This document shows, one piece after another, positions 13,478-23,600 of a stretch of DNA of 64,000 nucleotides. Numbering within the stretch: position 1 is the stretch's first letter; the number at the start of each line of letters is the position of its first letter. Source of the stretch: Centroberyx gerrardi (lineage: Eukaryota > Chordata > Actinopteri > Beryciformes > Berycidae); the NCBI RefSeq assembly GCF_048128805.1, contig NC_136000.1:27282359-27346358 (forward strand), read 5' to 3'. Below the pieces are notes generated by a model. It searched no databases. It saw only the letters and a list, made by a program, of their open reading frames with translations, and was not told the origin of the DNA. The translations under genes and the position numbers were made by a program.

Positions 13478-15169
13478 TCCATAGACACACACAAGCGCAT
13501 AAATACAGAAGGACATACAGTACAGGACACACAGAGTCAGACATAAACAGGGTCACAAAGGGGACAGATAGGGACACAGAGGCTCACACACACACACACA
13601 AAGAGATAGAGAGATCAATTGATACACACAAGGACACACACGCACACACACACGCACACAGGAGCTCCTGCAAACAGGCACGCTGACAAACATAACAGCC
13701 CTCCAGCTGACTTTGGCGTATGGATTACGGAGCATTTGTCATATTAGCAGTTTGTTGTTGCTGTGCCACATCTGTGATCAGAGAAACTACTTGGACTGAA
13801 AACAATCTCATTTTGTCCGCTGTTGTAAGACGCGGATTAACTCATTTGGCTTAAATCAAAAGGCACTTGAAAGATTTAAAACACCAACCTCAGAATAGAA
13901 TGACTAAGATTTTACATGGAGGCCTCTGGCTATAATTTGAATGTATGTGAATGTCATATGATATCATGCCAATACTGTATCAGCAGCAGTGTGAATTAAG
14001 TAAATATACAGGATGAAGCTCTATACATGCTTCCCTAATCCAGGCCAAAAGTTTCAACACCCCTGGTTGTGTTTCAGTGCGTTTTCAGAGAGATATAGCA
14101 TCGTTACGCACACACACAAGCACAAGCACAGAATGGACATTTTTCTGTCTCTCACCTACAGCCGGCGCATCATACTCTTCTCCCAGCAGGATCTCTGGAG
14201 CGGAGTACGCCAGCGACCCGCAGCTGGTGGCCAGCATCTTCCCCGGCTGGAATAAGTTGCTGAACCCAAAGTCCGTCAGCTTCACCGCCCCCTGCTGGGG
14301 GAAGAACACCACGTTCTCGGGCTTCAGGTCCCGGTGCACCACGTGCAGCTGATGGCAGTACGCCACGGCGCGCACGATCTGGGCGAAGTGGCGCTTGGCG
14401 GTGCGCTCGGCCACGCCCCCCTCGTGGCGGAGGATGTAGTCGTAGAGGTCGCCCCCCTCGGCCAGCTCCATGACCAGGTAGAGGGTGGTGGGCGTGTCGA
14501 TGACCTCGTAAAGGCGGACCACGTTGGGATGCTGCACCAGCTTCATGCATCTGGAAATGATCGGTAAGGATGGAGCATTAGTTTTCAATAGAATTTAAAG
14601 TGCTGATGCATGGTGAGGTACAACTCTGTACCAAACCATCTGAAAAATCCTTCAAGGCACTTCTAAATTAGACAAGAGCGCTATTTTTTGGTTCAATTTT
14701 TGCCTCATGTAAGATTTAATAGGATCACATACAGGCTGATGTTTCAGCTGTGGGCCGTTTTCAGAGACATCAAGGCTTACCGCTGAAATATCAGTCTGTT
14801 TGTGATCCTATTAAATCTGACCTAAAAAAGCAGACTACAAAGAGCTCCCGCTTTTCTTTTTCCATAGGCACTCATCTTCTCTAGCTTCTCTACCTCTATT
14901 TCTGGTAAGATGCTCTCTATAATGATTATTGTTCTCTACCTCACTTCCTGTAGGAGGTGGCTTGTTGCCATAACATCGAGTTTTGTCTTGTCAATCATCT
15001 TGACGGCGACTAGTTGCCCAGTGGTGACGTGACGGGCCAGTTTGACCACCGCGAAGTGGCCCCTCCCCAACGTGCGACCCAGATGGTACAGTCCGCTGAG
15101 ATCGGAGCGACAGGAACCATCTCTGGGGTCAAGATGGTTCAACCTGTTTACGCCTCCGGAGGAGTCCAT
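5207..15169 (-). CDS. snrk: SNF-related serine/threonine kinase (SNRK), complete, 4 coding exons
   Basis: SNRK is an AMPK-related kinase activated by LKB1. Coding exons on the - strand are 15169-14940, 14550-14156, 7899-7758 and 6368-5207; all junctions are GT-AG, phases agree, and the product is 642 aa. The kinase domain spans about residues 27-282. It shows the glycine loop GRGHFA, the lysine of [19 protein letters not shown], activation-loop [12 protein letters not shown] with the LKB1-site threonine, and [17 protein letters not shown]. The start ATG is the first in frame upstream of the kinase. After WLQG the protein becomes Pro-rich and then strongly acidic, with runs of about 13 and 8 Glu. 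It ends in [12 protein letters not shown] and NCCHVL, matching the end of human SNRK. The UBA-like segment that follows the kinase in human SNRK is not recognisable. Human SNRK is 765 aa. Fish have two snrk genes and which one this is cannot be decided here. Confidence 0.9.
6008..6047 (-). repeat. (GAG)n trinucleotide run encoding poly-Glu in snrk
   Basis: The CTC/CCT-type run on the + strand encodes about 13 consecutive Glu residues in the snrk C-terminal region. A second shorter Glu run lies near 5815-5835. Both are likely to be length-variable. The opposite-strand ORFs here are shadows of this composition. Confidence 0.85.
7905..7931 (-). repeat. (TG)n tract at the snrk exon 3 acceptor
   Basis: Read on the coding strand, a TG run is followed by TTCCAG and then the exon beginning ATATCTGG. 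The dinucleotide repeat therefore sits in the acceptor region. Confidence 0.9.
8185..8231. repeat. (CA)n microsatellite in snrk intron 2
   Basis: Uninterrupted CA run of about 23 units. A second CA run with a CGCG interruption lies at 8409-8452, separated by a C/T-rich stretch (8270-8340). Confidence 0.95.
9059..9099 (+). repeat. 12-bp tandem repeat (GGGCACGCTCAC)n
   Basis: About three and a half copies of a 12-bp unit, GC-rich against the AT-rich intron around it. It encodes His/Ala/Gly repeats in one frame, with no gene support. Confidence 0.85.
9590..10520 (+). other. Unidentified coding-like relic in snrk intron 2
   Basis: The + strand contains interrupted reading frames with protein-like composition. 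One includes a piece such as [17 protein letters not shown] near 9887, another [20 protein letters not shown] near 10085. Several stops and frame changes break them. I do not recognise a family. It could be a decayed transposon coding region or a processed-gene remnant. No promoter or splice structure was found. Confidence 0.3.
10806..10841 (+). repeat. (GAA)n trinucleotide repeat
   Basis: Run of AGAAGA units in the large snrk intron; simple sequence with no coding support. Confidence 0.85.
11808..11853. repeat. (CA)n microsatellite
   Basis: Long CA run in the large snrk intron. Further TG/CA tracts follow at about 12026-12076 and 12163-12191. Confidence 0.95.
12303..12404. repeat. (AGAAT)n pentanucleotide tandem array
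   Basis: About twenty units of GAATA/GGATA-type pentamers, slightly degenerate. The opposite-strand reading gives [13 protein letters not shown] peptides that are artefacts of the repeat. Confidence 0.9.
13005..13130 (+). mobile_element. tRNA-derived SINE relic
   Basis: GCTAGCTTAGCAGTTAAGA resembles an A box, and GGGACCAAATCCCTG about 60 bases later resembles a B box. A pyrimidine-rich tail follows. This is the layout of a tRNA-headed SINE, not of a functional tRNA, because the stems do not fold as a cloverleaf. Confidence 0.5.
13248..13306. repeat. Compound (CT)n(CA)n microsatellite
   Basis: A CT run passes directly into a CA run. Another CA run lies at 13442-13475, with scattered ACACACA blocks to about 13660. 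Confidence 0.9.
14712..14818. repeat. Inverted repeat (foldback) in snrk intron 1
   Basis: Arms 14712-14748 and 14782-14818 are almost exact reverse complements; the outer ends read AGATTTAATAGGATCACA. The loop is 33 bases. It is placed between the two N-terminal kinase exons and looks like a small foldback MITE. Confidence 0.85.
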
Positions 15170-15378
15170 GTTTGGGATGAAAAGGGGTTCGGAAGGGGGA
15201 TGGGGAGGGGGTTGGAAGAGGGACTGAACTGTAGGGCTTTAGGAGGTGGAGGGGGTTCAAGAAGATGGAGAGAGGGAGATAGGGAAGGAGGAGATGAAGG
15301 AGGGTTGTGTCAGGGTATCAGGGAAAGAGGGAGGAGGGGAGCGTAGACTGGCAAAGTTCCTCACTGCTGGGGAGTTGC
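15170..15378 (-). other. snrk: snrk 5' UTR part of the first coding exon
   Basis: On the - strand a pyrimidine-rich stretch ends in CTGCCAG just before 15378. This is a good acceptor for the exon that carries the start codon at 15169. The sequence is G-rich on the + strand and has no upstream frame continuing into the kinase. Confidence 0.55.
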
Positions 15379-16464
15379 CTGGCAGGAGAAAGAAAAGACA
15401 ACACAAGTCAGATAGACACTTGAAACAAAATAATTGATGATAACATTGGCCTTTAACCCAAAGGTGCCACTGTCTCCTCTCTTCAGTTTCCAGAAATGGA
15501 ATCACATTTCACAGTTTTTCACAATGGCAGAAAAGACATAGAAAGACAGAATAGGTTTAAATAAAGTAATGAGGAGTAGATTAGAATGTAACAGGATGGA
15601 GTCGAGTACAGTGGAGCACAGTAGAGAGTAAAATAGTGTTTTATTGTCTATGATGTGGAGGGGCCGTGTTTGGCTCTATCTCGGATAACACCCATCCAGC
15701 ACAAATGGCACCCAAGATCAATACTGTAACAGGAAACCATAATGTATGTTTGTGTGTGTGTGTGTGCATGTGTGTGTGTTTCTGTGTCATTAGTTCAGCC
15801 TCTGTGGCTACGAGGGTAAGAGGGTGAGAGGGTGGCATTAGATAGGATGATGTCATCATCGGATCTTCCCCAGGGTAACAAGTTGTCATCACTGTCTTCA
15901 TTACCACTGACATCTCCAAAGCAGTCGCCACTCTCCACATTATCTTTGTTGTTTTCTTCATCATATTCCTCCTCCTCATCACCATTGTCACCACATCAAC
16001 AACAACCATTACTGTCATTGCCATCATCATCCTCTTTACCATCATCAGTGTTTATCACTATCAACAGCATCATGATTGCCAAAATGAAAGACAACAACAA
16101 CCTTTTACCAAATTTCTTAAAGCCCCCTATCACAGCTTCACTGTATAAGTGCACAGGAACAGGCCTCGTCGTCTGACCATCCTTTGATATACTTGTGTCC
16201 ACAGTTTTATTTGATCCAAAACACTGCGCAGTCTTGCCTATAGGCTGCTACACTTGTGTAAAGGCCAGCTGTTCTCTACTTGGCCGCAACTGCAGTCCCG
16301 AGTTGGCACATACGCATGTAGTCATCATCCTGGCTGCTGTGTGTGAGACTGCTGAACATCTCAAAACAAAACAGCGACTCACTGACAACGCTACAGGAAT
16401 ATAATATCGCTATTGTGCCAAGCAGGCTATAATGGAAATACTGTCACGCTCGGTGCTAACTTAC

Positions 16465-16900
16465 CATTGTTGTACAAATATCCCGTAGCTGCGAGCTGTT
16501 CAATAACGGTCCAGTCACTTCACAGCCTCACACTTGGTGTCAAGGTTGAATTCAAACGCAGAAAATGACAGTGTCGCTTTCCCTTTCTGTTTCATAACAC
16601 TCCATGTCCACGTTTCTTGTAGTCATGTACTTTTTCATGACTGGCTACCTAGCTTAATTCATTCCGGAGTCTGTCCGTGAATGCGCGCTCGCTCCGCAAA
16701 AGAGACAGAGGAGAACAGAACGGAACATCTCATGCGCGCGCGTGCTCGTGCGCGCGTCTGTCCAGCTTCCTTCTGACGTCAATGCATTCCAACTCGCTCC
16801 CGCTGCGCCCGGCGGCGGCGAGCCTCTCGTGCGCAGTGGAGAGAGGGAGGGGAGAGAGACCTAGAGGGAGACAGGGGGAAAGAGAGAAAGAGAGACGCAC
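16465..16900 (-). promoter_or_regulatory. snrk: Probable snrk non-coding exon 1 and CpG-rich promoter
   Basis: A consensus donor (AATG before GTAAGT) ends a candidate exon at 16465 on the - strand, suited to join the acceptor at 15378. Upstream (16680-16860) the DNA becomes CpG-rich, unlike its surroundings, and contains a palindromic CRE, TGACGTCA, at 16774-16781. There is no clear TATA box. The start site is inferred, not seen. Confidence 0.45.
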
Positions 16901-17614
16901 ACGGAGAGAGTCCAAGAGGAAAATGATTGAATGAATGCTTCGGAAGTCCAAGAAAATGTTATGTAACTGCTTAATGTTTTTCTCTCAATAGGTAGGGAGG
17001 TACAGTGGGCCATAGGATAACAGTAAGCCTACATAACAGCATGCATTCCTAAGATGTCTGTATTGTTTGTATTAGAATTTCCTTTTGGCAGCAACTGACG
17101 CAGAATAGTTGCTCATCGGAATAAATTATTCAAGTTTTTTTTCATTCATAGGCTACTCTTAGGTAGCTCTTAGTTTGGAACTTGAATATTCTACCTTCTA
17201 AGGAAAAATGCCTATAGTATTCCTATAATATTGCTATAGGGACTATATGGCCCTGAATAGTGAGTGTATAATGACTCATAGGACTTAAAGTTTCTCTGTG
17301 GTTTTTGTATAGTAGCCTTCTGTTATCTATTTGAGCATCAACCTACATTGAGTCATGCATGAGTAATCTGCCTGCTTTTTTTTTTTTAGTCTTTCTGGTG
17401 ATGTGTGTTTCAAATTTCAAGCATCGTTTTATCCTAAAGCTGCTTGATGATCTCATCCCAGCTGCCCTTTGTTTCAGTCCTCCCAGCAGAATAAAGGCGC
17501 CATCTAGTGGTCAGTATGATACAGTAGGAGTAGGGTACAGTGGTTGCCTGAATCATTTTTCTTTCTCTTCCTTTCTTTCATCTGTGCATTCAATCCCCCT
17601 ACACCCTGCACCTG

Positions 17615-17620
<6 letters not shown>

Positions 17621-17669
<49 letters not shown>

Positions 17670-17673
17670 GCAC
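17621..17673. repeat. (CA)n microsatellite upstream of snrk
   Basis: Pure CA run of about 25 units, ending in ACGCACGCAC. Confidence 0.95.
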
Positions 17674-18019
17674 ACAAAGGCACACAAAGCTGTCTTTTGA
17701 ACTACACAGCCTAGCCTTCTTTCAACCGAGAGCGAGATTGCAAAATACATTTTAGACTGAATCCATTTGGATTTAGTTGCATAAGGAACCCAGAATCAAT
17801 AACTCTGTCACATGGTGGAATCTGAATCATTCCTGGTCAGTGCCTGGGCCTGAATATTTAATATTCAAACATCAAGGAAACAGAACAACCTGACATAAAT
17901 CCTGACATAAATTCATAGTACACATCATACTAAGTAGTATAAAACTGATGGAAGTTATGTAAGACAGGGAAAAAATCATTCATTGTTTTTTATTTATATT
18001 GTCGGTGGTTTGCCTTGTG

Positions 18020-18165
18020 ATGATCAGCGCCTGGAGCTCATAGGTTAGCCACCACATCACTGGTCATATACAGAGAGAATGACAGAAAGAGTGAAAGAGT
18101 GTCTGTGATTGAACTTTTGAGCACATGATGCTCACTTTAAACCCCTGAGCCACCAGGAAACCCAG
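18020..18165 (-). mobile_element. Probable tRNA-derived SINE relic
   Basis: Read on the - strand, GGCTCAGGGGTTTAAAGTGA is followed after about 25 bases by AAAAGTTCAATCACAG. These resemble degenerate A and B boxes. The downstream GACAGAAAGAGTGAAAGAG-like part recurs in the SINEs inside the herc genes. Strongly decayed. Confidence 0.35.
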
Positions 18166-18308
18166 GAGCCATTTGGCCGCAGCACAAAAAGACAAACTCG
18201 TCCTTGCTGCTGTTGATGTTTCATAAATCTGGCAAACAGCCTGATGACCTGACCTTTGACCTCACCAGGTTTCGCTTATCTCTACTCGCTATCACCTAGA
18301 TGAAGGAT

Positions 18309-18332
18309 GGGGGGGCGGGGGGGGGGGGGCGG
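18309..18332 (+). repeat. G-rich run, possible G-quadruplex
   Basis: Almost unbroken G run with two C interruptions, between AT-rich flanks. Confidence 0.6.
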
Positions 18333-20607
18333 TAACTTAACCTATCCTTTCTGTTCACTTTAACTATGTGGTTCCTCTGTGTGGTCCTGCTGATCAAAAG
18401 CATACGAAGGATCTAATATGCAGCAGCAAGGATTGTGCGAAAAACAGTAGAGAATGGCAATACAATATAAGGAGATGATAAATACTTTATATTAACTAAT
18501 AAGACCTAATTATTTTTATTATAGCCTATATAAACTAATAATAATTATATAACATAACAAGTGACAAACTAATACTAAATATGTGTAGGCCTATCTCAAA
18601 ATAAGATATTGTTTTTTCATTAGAGTTATGACCCCTTTCTTGTTCAGTGTTTTCTTCCCTATAAAGTTTATAGGGGAGATTCAGTCACTAGATAGCGCCG
18701 TAGGGTTTCTCTTAGCGTTCCTACTCAAGACAGGCATTCAGAAATAAGGGAAGTCATTGCACACGGTTGCCAGAAGCATTAACTGTAGCACAGCAAACTT
18801 GATGCTCACAACTATAGAATTGTTATGTTGTTGGAGTGTTTGTTCATGTCTGCTGTTGCACTTGTCATCTTACTCCTGACTGAATGTAGTTCTGCAGTAT
18901 GATTGCTTGTTGAATGTAGGCAAATTTCATGAAAATACCCATAACTCATTGACGTTATATGGTAGTCTTTTATGCTACTTAAGATGGTTATTGTCACAAG
19001 AGTTTTCATTAACACAAGATGTGTTACTCCTTGCATCATTTTCAACACTTCCGCTACTTCCATTTTGTTTGAAGGCTGAAAGCTTGCTCAAAATAAATTG
19101 GATAAGGTGAAGTATTTGTTGTTCTAAAGGAGTATTGCTCATTCTGGCTTTAGAAATCAATGTGTGCAACCACAATAACTATTATGAAAAGTGTAAAAGC
19201 AAAACATACAGAATACCAGACCCAAGCAGAATAAAAATGGGATGCAAATTTTAAATAAAGGTGATGGATTGTTGCGCTCCTAGTTCAGACAGGGCATTGT
19301 GGTATCCAGTGAAGACATGCAAGAGACGCTGCAGTTTGATTTAAACCAGTTTCCTATCAAATTATTTCAATCAGGAGAGACTAGGATGAATGCTTGAATG
19401 AAAAACTTTATTCATGACATGAAACAAGATGGAAACTTTGGCGTAAGCTCCATGGAGGAACTCCTCCCATTCGTGAAGTTAGTACATCTGGGATAGACGT
19501 AGGAATTAGGATGTCCCCCTGGGGAGTTCCTCTGGAGCCTGGACATTGGTGTGATGAGGTGGTGGAGGGACGAAAGTAAGCACAGCGACTGGAATGACAG
19601 CAGCATACGGCATAGATCTGAGAGAAGGGCAATAGCATAGTAGGTGACGTGTTTATACTCCCGTCACTTAGACGATTGGCTCTTTGAAAAAGAGAGGGAA
19701 GTGACGGCTAACTCTGATTGGTTCTCTGGAGAAAGAGGGAAAGTGTTCACCAACTGTGATTGGGTAAAGAGAAAGCATGAATGAATTAATGATAAGTAGT
19801 CTTCCTGATTGAAATTACGTAATACTTCACATTTGTGTACGTGTCAAAAATGAGCCAAAATAAGTTAGCTCATGTTTGTATTCTTCTTTTTAATGAAATA
19901 TTGTGTTATGTCAGTTATTTCACAGACAGCAAACACTGAGGAATGTATCTTTTTTAATGTTCCAACAATTAAATAAAAAATTTCTTATATTACAATTATG
20001 GAAAATATAACTTATAAACCTAATAAGCATGGACATTGTAAATGTAATTACTGTATGTAATATAAATAATGACAAAAGTTTGTTTTTTTCCCATCTTGGT
20101 CCGCAGAACTATTAATTTATCATATTAATATAAATATTCACAAATTCTGTTCCAAAATCAGATGTCCAATATTGAACAGTCACACCCACTCTTACAAAAT
20201 GATTGCTCACATAAAACTCATTATTAAATAAGAAATATTATATTAACTTAACTTAAGACCTGCAAACAAAATATTTCTGAGGAACGTGTCATCATGAAAT
20301 TTTGACTCATGAAATTCCGATAACATTTCGACAGAGTGCAATCATTCAAGTTTGCTATTACACAGCAGCACAGCTGAGCAAGAACGGCTACAAACTGTTC
20401 TTTGGTCGGCTGTTCACAAAGTGCCCTCTTAAAATGCTAATTTGTATTTTCAATATTGCGATTTTGTTTTACATCATCTTCATTAAACACAGGGCAGGGC
20501 ATACAAGAAGAAAGACGATCCCAACTTAAAAATCAGCCAGGCCGCCCTCTCTGCCTCTCTTAAATGGTACATGGTCCAGGTAAAGTCCTGCAGCTGATCA
20601 TCCACCA

Positions 20608-23600
20608 TCACTCAAAGAAACCTCTATTGTGGTTCAGAGCCTCTGTCAGCCTGGCTTGCATCGTCTCCTTAGTTGAGTATATGGGCAGGTCCAGAATAGA
20701 GTGGCATGTCAGAGACTCAGGGAAATACTGCTGGGAAGAGCAGTACTGGACTCGAACCGTCATCCGGACCTGGTCCATGCCCAGAATAGGCACCCTGGCA
20801 AAACCAGTCACGAACACTAGAGAAGGAAACCGTGACATCAGGTGTTTAGAACAACAAATGTAAAAGCCTTCATTAACTGGTTATAGCTTGAATCACTATT
20901 GTGTTCTATCAATCAGTGATAGAGAGGAGCAAAGCATTGTGGCACAAAGCATGTGTTGAACATCAGTAGCAAGTCAATAGCAATATGTTTTCAACTTATG
21001 CTGTGCAAGATATGCAAGATTTGTTTCCAAACTACATTCGTTAAAAAAAAAAGAATTTTGACCATTTTGAAGAACAACAACATGACATTAAGTACAGTAC
21101 TTACAAAGGAAAGCTTTCTTCTGATCTTCGGTCAGCTCCTCAAAAACCTCCCAAAACATCAGTATGGTGGGGTGGCGGCCATGGTACCCCCCTTCATAAA
21201 CTGTGTTCTAATTACAGACAACAACACATTGAAACAGACATCGTTACCATCAAAATCAAGCTCTGAGTACATGAAGATGCAGTAAATCAACTGCAGTTTG
21301 GATGAATGTTCAAACTAGGTCAGGATGATCTCTTGTTACGTACCTGTTTCAGCTTTGCCCAGTCGTAGGTCTCTTTGCCCACCAGCAGGCCCTTCAGCTC
21401 CTCTGGTCTGAGCAGCTTCACCACGTCCAGGTCACACACCGTGAAGAAACCTCGCCTGAACTCCTCAAACACCTCCTCCACTGATGCGTTGAAGCCGTGA
21501 TTCACGTAGGCATCCACAAACTCCTTCCTGTTTAGCAGAGTGGAGTTTTAGTTCTACAAACATTTCTCAGAGGCAGAGCTGCTCTGGAGGCAGAAATAAT
21601 CTCATTGGTTGAGTTACATCTCAATGAGAAGAGCCAAAGAACCAAAGTTTGTCGGAGTGCAAGTTTGGTACCTAGCAAACTTGAATCGCAAAGAAAGACC
21701 TCTGGTCAAAATATAAATAAAAATATAAACGTCAGTGATTTTTCATTCATTCATGACCATGGCATTCATGATCTTGGAAGGCTAGCTAACTAGCTTACCT
21801 AGATAACTTAGTAAGATAGACTGGATTTTTTACCTCCACTAAGTTAGACGGGGGTTATGTTCATTGGGGGTTATGTTTTTGCCCTGTTCTGCTCTGTCTG
21901 TTTGTTAGCAGGATAACTCCAAAAGTTATGAACAGATTTGCATGAAACTTTGGTCATGGAGCAAGGAAGAACTGATTAACTTTTCACACCGACTGGTCAC
22001 AGCGGGGCATGGCAGCGGCCGTGACTTCTCATAAAAAGGCACGTAACTTCCAAATGGATTCACGTAACACCATGAAGTTGGTCATGGGGCAAAGAATTAC
22101 TGATTAACTTTTTGCACCGATTGGCCGAAGGGGGGCGTAACAGTGGATGCGGCTTCTCATAAAAAGGCACATTACTTCAGAATGGATTCACACATCATCA
22201 AACTTTGTGGCCTATCAGCAGACATTTGAAGAGGCAAACCCTCCATTTTTGGCCCAATCAAACAACATTGTGGGGACTGTAGAGCTAAGTTCCGGATTAG
22301 ACATAACCGACCTGCCAATTTTTCCAAAATTTGGTCCAGTGGTAGAAGGGCGGCCCTAATGGAAACTTAACAGATACAGAACTGATTGGCCATGTGGTGT
22401 TGTGATAATCGACTAAAATGCTTAAAGTGGCTACAATTTAACAGACAGATCTCATGTCCCATTTCAGGTACAGTCATGAAAATGTGTGCATCCCCTGATT
22501 GGTAATGTGGCATGGAAGAAATTATTACTTTTGGTGAAAATCCGACATGTGGAACTGGCATATATTGAATTGCATAGTGTTGGCGGAGGTATGCACTCTA
22601 CTGAGTGCCATCTAGTTCAGTTAGTAGTAGAGCACTAGGCTTCATAATATTAGCTTCCTCCTCTCTAACCCCTTGCCTTTTTCACTGGGCTTCAGTCTAA
22701 CGTTATTGTGGTGTTTGCTAACGTAAACTGTGGCTCTTTGGCTCCGCCCATTGAGGTTTAACTGAACCAATGAGACTATTTATACATCCAGAGCCGCTCG
22801 GCTCTGCCACAGAAAAATGTTTGTGAAACTCTCATGTTTAATGACATTACTTTTATCTGGTCAGAAGAACACAACAACAACAACATGGCTCGAAGTCTAC
22901 CGGCAAGGCAGCTTTTGTGTTATGCAATGTATTTATCGTGTACAGTTAAAGTAGCGTATATATTAAAACTGGTCTGATTGCTTTGCATTTAGGAATTATA
23001 AGTGTTTTCACATTCTTACTTATTTTGACTTGTCACTGGCTTTCCAGGGTTTTGGGGATCAAGTTCGACCTCTGTCCCATCCCAGTCAACCTGTTACAAT
23101 GAGTAAGGAAAAGATAATGAAATCACTGCAAGACCTTTGGAAATGATAATGAATGATTGGTTGGATGTTGAAAGTAGGGTAAATGAGACAAATTATTGGC
23201 CACCTGTTAAAGTGAAATACCTACTGAAAAATACATGTCCAAGTTCTCTATATCATCATCCAAATAGTCGTCCAAGATGTACTGCAGACTCCTTTAAATG
23301 TGGTAAAACAAATAATCAAGCAAAAGAAAGGTTTTAAAAATCTCTTAAATTGAAATGATTAACATAAGTGAGATGAAACTAAATGTTTACTCTATTACAA
23401 ATAGAGTACAATATTTACAGTATATTAAGACCTCTCAGGCATCAGCATCTCAAACCACAAATTTGTTTTATTTAAATTTAGGTGCATTTGCACTTACTGT
23501 CCAACGACTGGGCTGAATTCCATCATATCTTCCAGTGAAAGCTCTACATTGACCAGCTTTTTGAACAGAGCCACTGGGAAGGGTAAGTGTATGACACTCT

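Larger units (their letters stand above)
16901..20607. other. Intergenic region between snrk promoter and herc copy A
   Basis: No exon is recognisable. It holds a CA microsatellite (17621-17673), a SINE-like relic (18020-18165), a G run (18309-18332) and AT-rich sequence. From about 19865 it matches the downstream flank of herc copy B, so the tandem duplication begins here. Confidence 0.6.

Noticed and set aside
15641-16202. Met-rich and Ser-rich ORFs upstream of snrk
   Set aside because: They come from a low-complexity ATC/CAT-rich stretch and have no protein-family features.
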